Shown one piece after another: positions 36,295 to 42,579 of a stretch of DNA of 42,579 nucleotides; position 1 is the first letter of the stretch; every line of letters begins with the position of its first letter. The position numbers and the translations under genes are program-made. Below the pieces are notes generated by a model that was given only the letters and a program-made list of their open reading frames with translations, searched no databases and was not told the origin of the DNA. Origin of the DNA: Synergistaceae bacterium (GTDB lineage Bacteria; Synergistota; Synergistia; Synergistales; Synergistaceae); NCBI GenBank assembly GCA_031257775.1, contig JAIROA010000115.1, positions 1 through 42,579 of the forward strand. The letters run 5' to 3'.

Positions 36295-37094
36295 CGCGCC
36301 ACGTCCATTTCCCGGATCGCGTCTATCAGCAGCTTCGTGTATGGCTGCTGAGGGTTTCCCGACACCTGGCGGGCCGGGCCGCTCTCCGCGATCTCACCGT
36401 CCTTCATGACGATCAGCTCGTCGCAGATTCCTGCCGCGAGCGGCAGGTCATGCGTGACGAGAAGAAGGCCCATGCCGCGCCCTCGGACTATTTTCACGAT
36501 AGTATCCAGCACCTCTTTTTGCGTTATGACGTCCAGCGCTGTCGTCGGCTCGTCCGCGAGGAGGAAATCCGGCTCGCAGGCCAAGGCAAGCGCCAAGGCC
36601 GCCCTCTGTTTTTGCCCTCCCGATAGCTCATGCGGATAGCGAGCCTGCAGGAAGCCATCCAATCCTGATGTCTCCAGAAGCTCCGCGGCGCGTTCCCGTC
36701 CCGCTTTTATCGGCATTTTCAGATGATGGCTGAGGACTTCCGTGATGTGGCGGCCTATCGTGAGGTGCGGCGTGAACGAGTTCATAGCCCCCTGCGGGAC
36801 GAGCGCGATGCGCCGCCAGCGCCATGCGGCAAGTTCTTCTTCCTTTAGCTCAGCCAGATTAGTCCCGTCACAGGAAACGCGTCCGGTCACGAGCGTTCCG
36901 GTCGGCAGGAGGCCGGGAATTGCCATAAGGGCGCTCGTTTTGCCGCTGCCCGACTCCCCGACGAGCCCGACGATGCCGCCCTTCGGTATGCCGAACGAGC
37001 AGCCCCTTACGGCCCGCGTCGTCCTGCCGCCGCTGCAGTAAGTGACAGAGAGGCGCTCTATCGTGATTTTTCCGGCATCATTCTGATTGCTCAT
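36291..37094 (-). CDS. Dipeptide/oligopeptide-type ABC transporter ATP-binding protein (DppD/OppD-like)
   Basis: 'GLVGESGSGKTSALMAIPGLLP', 'LSGGQKQRAALALALACEPDFLLADEPTTALDV'; start at MSNQND. Confidence 0.93.
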   Translation of the reverse strand: MSNQNDAGKITIERLSVTYCSGGRTTRAVRGCSFGIPKGGIVGLVGESGSGKTSALMAIPGLLPTGTLVTGRVSCDGTNLAELKEEELAAWRWRRIALVPQGAMNSFTPHLTIGRHITEVLSHHLKMPIKAGRERAAELLETSGLDGFLQARYPHELSGGQKQRAALALALACEPDFLLADEPTTALDVITQKEVLDTIVKIVRGRGMGLLLVTHDLPLAAGICDELIVMKDGEIAESGPARQVSGNPQQPYTKLLIDAIREMDVAR

Positions 37095-38287
37095 GAGGTC
37101 TCCTCGATAGTTTTTCGCTTCGTCAGGGCCGCGAGGCGCGGATCGGCCATCTCCTCCAGTTTGTGCCCTATGTCCATAAATATAAGGCAGATGAACGAGA
37201 TGCCGATTCCGGCGGGCAATATGCTCCACCACGCGCCGCTCGTGAACGCTCCGAACATGTGCGCGTCGTGCAGCATCCTTCCCCACGACGGAAGCCTCGG
37301 ATCAGAGAGGCCAAGGAACGATAGCCCGGCCTCGGCCAGTATCGAGCCCGGCACGCCGAGCGCCACGTTCGCCAGAAGGAGCGGAAGCGTCTCTGGGACA
37401 AGGTGCCTGAATAGTATGTAGCCTCGGGGAGCGCCTATCGCCCGCAGCCCCTCGACCCAGGATGAGTCCCGAAGGGAGAGAGTCATGGCGCGGACCGTCC
37501 GGGCCGTCCCCATCCATGAGAATATGGAGAGTATCACCACGAGGCTCCAGAGATCCTTGCCCCATATTCCGGCGATGACCATGAGGATAGGCAGCGTCGG
37601 GATGGAGAGCAGCACGTCGACAGCCCTCATGATCAGCGCGTCAGTGAGGCCGCCCGCGTAGCCGGAGAGCAGTCCTAAAGAGAGGCCGAGGAGCGTCGCG
37701 ATGAGCGTGGCGGCGATCCCGACTATGAGAGAGACGCGCAGGCCCATTACGAAGAGCGCCGCTACGTCACGCCCCCTGTGATCCGTCCCCAAAAGCCCCC
37801 AGCGCCCTCCCTCTATCCTCATGACGGCGTCTCCGCTTCCCGCGAGCGACAGGGCGTACTCCCCGCGAGACGGGAACAGGGCGTGCGCCATGTCATGAAA
37901 CGGACTTATGCCAAGCGCCCTCTTGAAAGGTATGTCGCGGAAGTCGAGGTCTATTTCCCCCGGCTCTCTCGTCAGCGTAAAATCCCCGCTTGGGGTATCC
38001 CATCGCACTGCGCTGCCAGCGCCGAGAGTGCCTGTCAGCCAAACGCGAAGCGGCGGCGAATAAACCCACGAAAGAGCCGCCGAATCGCCATCCGATGAAC
38101 TGACGCGAAGCTCTATCGTGGACGCGACTTTGCTGTCCAGCCAATGGGGCTTGGAGTACGGCGGCGCGACCTGCCCGTCTTTTAGTCCGAGCGGAGTTGA
38201 GCCAATGGCGGCAAGCGCCGCGAGCAATGCCAAAGACAGGACGCTCATCAGCCTTTTCGCGTTTTTAATTTTTTCCGCTTTTTTCAT
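37091..38287 (-). CDS. Dipeptide/oligopeptide-type ABC permease (DppC-like) with about 100-residue extracytoplasmic insertion
   Basis: 'LGTDHRGRDVAALFVMGLRVSLIVGIAATLIATLLG', EAA loop region; long segment between TM1 and the LGTD motif. Confidence 0.9.
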   Translation of the reverse strand: MKKAEKIKNAKRLMSVLSLALLAALAAIGSTPLGLKDGQVAPPYSKPHWLDSKVASTIELRVSSSDGDSAALSWVYSPPLRVWLTGTLGAGSAVRWDTPSGDFTLTREPGEIDLDFRDIPFKRALGISPFHDMAHALFPSRGEYALSLAGSGDAVMRIEGGRWGLLGTDHRGRDVAALFVMGLRVSLIVGIAATLIATLLGLSLGLLSGYAGGLTDALIMRAVDVLLSIPTLPILMVIAGIWGKDLWSLVVILSIFSWMGTARTVRAMTLSLRDSSWVEGLRAIGAPRGYILFRHLVPETLPLLLANVALGVPGSILAEAGLSFLGLSDPRLPSWGRMLHDAHMFGAFTSGAWWSILPAGIGISFICLIFMDIGHKLEEMADPRLAALTKRKTIEETS

Positions 38288-38296
38288 GCGCTTGCC

Positions 38297-39265
38297 TCAA
38301 TCCCTTGCGCCCGTGCGTCTGGCACGGGGATCGACTAAGACGTAGGCCACGTCCGCTAAGAGATTGCAGCCGACCGTCAGGAGCGCCAGCAGGAAAAACG
38401 CGGCCCCGGCAGACGGGTAGTCGTGAGAGTTTGTGGCTTCAAGCAAGAAGCGCCCGACGCCGTTCATGGAGAATACCGTCTCCGTGATGACGGCGCCGCT
38501 TACGACTCCGGGAAGGGAGAGCAGCAGGATCGTCAGTACCGGAGGAAGCATGGAGCGGAAAGCGTGATTCCAGACGACGCGACGGAACGGCAGGCCCCGT
38601 GCCCGCGCCATCAGCACGTACTCCTCGCCAAGGGCCTTCACCATCATGTTGCGTATATAGAGCGCGAAGCCGCCAAAACCCATCACGACGAGGGAAAATA
38701 GCGGCAGGGCAAGGTGCCAGAGGTAGTCAAGGATCGCCATGCCGCCGGGCGGAGGAGGGATCGAGGTGGTCCCGCTAAGAGGGAAAAGCCTCCAGTAGTA
38801 GGCAAAGCACATCAATAAAAGGAGCTGCACGAAAAACGACGGGAACGAGAACGAGACGGCCCCGCTCAAGAGGACGGCGCTTTCGAGCGCCGATCCCCTG
38901 TTCAACGCGGCCTTCACTCCAAGCCAGATGCCGAGCGCCGATGACAGCGCGAGCGCCGGAAGCAGGAGCGCAACGGTATTCGGCACGCGCCTTTTCAGCT
39001 CATCCCACACCGGCGCGCCCGTCATCATCGACAGCCCGAACCGGAACGAAAGCATTTCCTTTACGTAAACGGCGAATTGCTCTGACATGGGCCTGTCCAG
39101 GCCCCACTGCGCGGCAAGCTGGGCTTTCGCTTCCGGCGAAAAGCGAGGGTCGACTATGCCTGTGATAGGGTCTCCCGGCATTATGCGGAACAGGAAAAAG
39201 TTGAGGGCCAGGACTGCCGCCAGAACCGCCGCTGACGCGCCGGCGCGCTTTAACGCCGCGGTCAT
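38297..39265 (-). CDS. Dipeptide/oligopeptide-type ABC permease (DppB-like)
   Basis: 'FFLFRIMPGDPI...RFGLSMMTGAPVWDELKRRVPNTVALLLPAL'. Confidence 0.93.
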   Translation of the reverse strand: MTAALKRAGASAAVLAAVLALNFFLFRIMPGDPITGIVDPRFSPEAKAQLAAQWGLDRPMSEQFAVYVKEMLSFRFGLSMMTGAPVWDELKRRVPNTVALLLPALALSSALGIWLGVKAALNRGSALESAVLLSGAVSFSFPSFFVQLLLLMCFAYYWRLFPLSGTTSIPPPPGGMAILDYLWHLALPLFSLVVMGFGGFALYIRNMMVKALGEEYVLMARARGLPFRRVVWNHAFRSMLPPVLTILLLSLPGVVSGAVITETVFSMNGVGRFLLEATNSHDYPSAGAAFFLLALLTVGCNLLADVAYVLVDPRARRTGARD

Positions 39266-40944
39266 TCAGGGGCCGTCCTCAGCATGTAGTGTTCATTACG
39301 CGTCATATGCACGTATTCGCCGGTTCGCGACTCTCTGAACGTGAACGGTCCTGTCCCTATAAGCTCGGTCAGCATTGAGCCGTCGAGCGCTTTATGAGGG
39401 GTATTGGAAGGCTGCCATGCCCTCCAGTCCTTTACGTTTTCCAGGATGTGCTTGGGCAGGAGCAGGATGCCGCCGCCGATGTTGTGCAGATGCCAGTAGC
39501 TCGTGTTAGCCATCGTGATGCGCAGCCGCCTGTTTTTCACGTCTGTCTCGATGGACTCTATGTCCTTCACGCTGTCGTAAAATCGGGGGACGCTGTTGTC
39601 CTTTATGAACTGTATCGAATAGGCTGCGTCCTCCACTGTTAGCGGATGGCCGTCCTGCCACTTGAGTCCGTCTTTTAGCGTAAACGTCAGCACGGAGCCC
39701 TTCTCGCCGGGCGATATGTCCCAGCTTTCCGCGAGCCACGGCATGTCCTCGAACGTGTAAGGGTCCACTGAGATGAGCGTGTCGTATATCGTGCCCAGCA
39801 CCATCCAGTCGTAAGCGCTGGAGGAGACGAGCGGGTTCAGCGTCCGTATTTCTTCAGGGATGTTCCAGTATATGGGACGGGGGCCGCCTTCGCTTGGCGT
39901 CATCGATATCAGCGTGAGCAGATTGTCCGCGGTGTTGCGGTCCGTGAGAAAGATCCCGTCCCAGCCCGTCTGCATGGCTGATATGGAATAACGGCTGTAG
40001 ATCGGTATCACGGGCATGAGATCAGAAAGCATTTTCTGCGCGCGCGACGAATATTCCCGCGCGGCGGCCTCGTCGGGTGCGTAGCGGAGTTCATGCAGGA
40101 TGCCGTCCAGTTCGGGGTCGGCAATGCCGCTCAAGTTGTATCCGCCCTCCACGTCCATGGATGAGTGGTAGAAAGAATAAAGCACGTCCGGATCGCGCGA
40201 CATGGACCAGGCGTTAGTGCAAGCGTCAAAGTCACGGACATCGACGCGCGCGAGCATGGTCTGAAAATCCATAGGCGCCGCCCTTGCGGGAACGCCGATC
40301 GATACAAGCGTTTCCGCCATAAGCGTCGCTATCTCCGTTGTCGTGGCCGCCACTGACGACGGCGGGCAGAGTATGTTCGTCATTGGAAGCTCCCGCCCGT
40401 CCGGCGCCACGAGCCATCCGTCGCCGTTCCACGTCCATCCCGCGTCCGAAAGCCGCTTTCGCGCCGCCTCAGCCCCCGGAGGGAATGCCGTCGTCTCCTT
40501 CTCGTAAAATGGAGAAATCACTGGCAAAAAGCCCGTCATCGGCTCACAGTAACCTGAGAAAAGATCCCGCGTCCACTTCTTGCGCTCCGAGGCCTGAGAA
40601 GCCGCCTGGCGCAGCACTGTCTCGTTCCACGGAAACTTGCGCGTGTTGAAGGTTACGAACATGCCGTGAAACGTCGAGGCAAGCGATAAATCCGCCGTGC
40701 CTGACTCAAGGAGCCGTTCTACGTCGACGGGTCTGTAGATATCGGACAGCACGTCCAGCTTGCCTGTCGACATCGCCAGGAGGCGGGCATCCATATCGCG
40801 GATGATGACGTAATAAAGATCCTTCATCTTAGGTCCGCTGTACTGAGAGATGTCAAACGATGACGCGGCCGCTGGCGCGGATGTCAGAAAAACCGATATC
40901 AAAAAAACGCTGAAAAAACAGACAAAATAATTGGAGCGTTTCAA
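39262..40944 (-). CDS. Family-5 extracellular solute-binding protein, circularly permuted
   Basis: Signal peptide; aa ~35-345 match the C-terminal half of SBP_bac_5 proteins (DARLLAMSTGKLDV...VLRQAASQASERKKWTRDLFSGYCEP...PVIPIYSRY), aa ~356-560 match the N-terminal half (IRTLNPLVSSSAYDWMVLGTIYDTLISVDP...WLAESWDISPGEKGSVLTFTLKDGLKWQDGHPLTVEDAAYSIQF...GTGPFTFRE). Confidence 0.9.
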   Translation of the reverse strand: MKRSNYFVCFFSVFLISVFLTSAPAAASSFDISQYSGPKMKDLYYVIIRDMDARLLAMSTGKLDVLSDIYRPVDVERLLESGTADLSLASTFHGMFVTFNTRKFPWNETVLRQAASQASERKKWTRDLFSGYCEPMTGFLPVISPFYEKETTAFPPGAEAARKRLSDAGWTWNGDGWLVAPDGRELPMTNILCPPSSVAATTTEIATLMAETLVSIGVPARAAPMDFQTMLARVDVRDFDACTNAWSMSRDPDVLYSFYHSSMDVEGGYNLSGIADPELDGILHELRYAPDEAAAREYSSRAQKMLSDLMPVIPIYSRYSISAMQTGWDGIFLTDRNTADNLLTLISMTPSEGGPRPIYWNIPEEIRTLNPLVSSSAYDWMVLGTIYDTLISVDPYTFEDMPWLAESWDISPGEKGSVLTFTLKDGLKWQDGHPLTVEDAAYSIQFIKDNSVPRFYDSVKDIESIETDVKNRRLRITMANTSYWHLHNIGGGILLLPKHILENVKDWRAWQPSNTPHKALDGSMLTELIGTGPFTFRESRTGEYVHMTRNEHYMLRTAPE

Positions 40945-40978
40945 AAAGTCATCCTCCTATAATTCTCATCGCAAATCA

Positions 40979-41060
40979 GGGCTTCGCGCAATGCCATATT
41001 GTTACACGATTCTTATTCTAAATCAAATCATAATGCATTTATATTTCAAATATTGAATAA
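40979..41060. repeat. Degenerate fragment resembling the dispersed hairpin element
   Basis: GCTTCGCGCAATGCCATATTG...ATTCTAAATCAAATCATAATGCATTT shares ordered segments with copy B. Confidence 0.5.
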
Positions 41061-41515
41061 TTTCCGACGCTATTGCCTCGCTGGGGCTTGCCGGGAATCT
41101 TGACTATATATACAGCGCAGTGTAGGATGATTCCATAAAAATGACGAAGTTCTGTTTCGCTTTAAAAAGGCTGAGTATTCGGATTAAGCCGTGACGGGCA
41201 GCAGTTAAAATTAAGGTGCGGATGAATCGCAAATCGCCTCAGGGCACGGACGGTTTGTCCGGCGCTTTCGGTTCCGGAGCGTCGCGGCAAGGCCCAGTGA
41301 TAAAGGCGGAAGCCTTTTGCGCGGCAATGGGAAGCGCCTTTAGGGCGGAGGGATTTTGTTCCTGGGCAAGGCGGTCTTTTTGCCTTGGGCTGAGGCATAT
41401 CGGCCTGCCCTGCGAGGAACATTAAAGAGAGGTGATTTTAAATAAAAGGGCGAATAATTTGAACGTGCGCAGCTTTTTGTTTTTCATATCGATAACTTGA
41501 AAGGGGAGAATATTT

Positions 41516-42579
41516 GTGACTACTTTTTTGGTAGGGCTCGTCATACTTTTCGCCGGCGCGGCAGTGTATGGAAAGATATGCGAGAACGTGATCAAACCTG
41601 ACGACAGAAAAACCCCTGCTTTCACGAAAGAGGACGGCGTCGATTACGTTCCGATGAAAACCTGGAAGAACAGCCTCATCAACCTGCTCAATATCGCGGG
41701 CACCGGCCCGATCCTTGGGCCCATTCAGGGCATATTGTTTGGGCCTATTGCTTTTATTTTAATACCGATAGGAAATATCCTGGGAGGTTCCATGCATGAC
41801 TACTTCTCGGGGATGCTCGCGATACGCAACAACGGGATGCAGATGCCGGATCTCGTCAAGAAGTACACCAACAAATCCGTTTACAATCTTTACAATGTGT
41901 TCGTATGCCTGCTCATGCTTCTCGTTGGCGCCGTGTTCATCTACACCCCCGGAGATATAGCGGCTGTCCAGGTGCTCGGGCTTTCCGGCAGCGCGACCGC
42001 CGTTTCGACCTGGGTCGTGTACGGCGTGATCTTCGTCTATTACATTATGGCCACGATGTTCCCCATAGACAAACTTATCGGCCGCGTCTATCCGATCTTC
42101 GGGGCAATACTGCTGTTCTCGGCGATCGGGATATTCGTAGGGCTTTTCCTGAAGGGGTACACACTTCCCGAATTCACCATGGAATCCCTGAGGACAGGAC
42201 ATCCCGCCGGGCAGAGGCTCATCCCGATGTTTTTCATCACAGTGGCCTGCGGGATAGTGTCGGGATTCCATTCGACGCAGACGGCCATCATCTCGCGCAA
42301 CATCACCAGCGAGAAGCAGGGGCGCATGACGTTTTTCAACATGATGGTGCTTGAGGGATTCATAGCGATGATATGGGCGGCGGCGGCTATAGGGGCTGTC
42401 AACAAGGGGATCGTGGTTTCGGAAGCGTTTCCCGGGCCGTTTGATATGCTTCTCAAGGCCCCGGCGCTTGTAATCGGCGTCGTGGCGCGCGACATGCTTG
42501 GCAGCGTGGGCGGCATGATAGCGATCATAGGCGTTATCGTTCTTCCGATAACATCGGGGGACACGGCTCTCCGCTCGCT
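41516..42579 (+). CDS. cstA: Carbon starvation protein CstA family transporter, truncated by right edge
   Basis: GTG 41516 with AAGGGGAG SD; open frame MTTFLVGLVILFAGAAVYGKICENVIKPDDRKTPAFTKEDGVDYVPMKTWKNSLINLLNIAGTGPILGPIQG...; not in the ORF track because it lacks a stop. Confidence 0.93.
   Translation, partial: MTTFLVGLVILFAGAAVYGKICENVIKPDDRKTPAFTKEDGVDYVPMKTWKNSLINLLNIAGTGPILGPIQGILFGPIAFILIPIGNILGGSMHDYFSGMLAIRNNGMQMPDLVKKYTNKSVYNLYNVFVCLLMLLVGAVFIYTPGDIAAVQVLGLSGSATAVSTWVVYGVIFVYYIMATMFPIDKLIGRVYPIFGAILLFSAIGIFVGLFLKGYTLPEFTMESLRTGHPAGQRLIPMFFITVACGIVSGFHSTQTAIISRNITSEKQGRMTFFNMMVLEGFIAMIWAAAAIGAVNKGIVVSEAFPGPFDMLLKAPALVIGVVARDMLGSVGGMIAIIGVIVLPITSGDTALRS

Noticed and set aside
41216-41425. 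69-aa ORF upstream of cstA
   Set aside because: No SD and no recognisable domain; likely non-coding leader/intergenic DNA.
1-42579. Prophage, biosynthetic gene cluster or classical defence island
   Set aside because: No integrase, phage structural, NRPS/PKS or restriction/Cas genes recognised; only Rpn is defence-linked. No tRNA or rRNA gene could be identified by eye.

Overview
The window looks like a Synergistetes chromosome segment: a large surface protein ends in a Synergist-CTERM-like tail, many genes use GTG/TTG starts, and the codons are GC-rich between AT-rich intergenic regions. Most of it is ordinary: two-component and LuxR/MalT-like regulators, hflKC, a BMP-family nucleoside-type ABC operon, azlCD, ychF, a ROK kinase, thiT with a TPP riboswitch, a dipeptide-type ABC operon plus MATE, and a cstA gene cut by the right edge and absent from the ORF track. 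Strongest observations: (1) the family-5 solute-binding protein of the dipeptide-type operon (39262-40944) reads as a natural circular permutation, with the C-terminal half of the canonical fold placed before the N-terminal half; (2) an Rpn nuclease gene has a strong in-frame internal start with an ideal Shine-Dalgarno, matching the gene-within-gene RpnL/RpnS toxin-antitoxin arrangement; (3) a ~136 bp dispersed multi-hairpin intergenic element has two near-complete copies in opposite orientation plus several decayed fragments; (4) the TPP riboswitch terminator also contains the thiT Shine-Dalgarno and abuts a TTG start; (5) there are several unexplained phased short repeats (20 bp, 23 bp and 107 bp). 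All calls come from reading the sequence; no database searches or folding programs were run.
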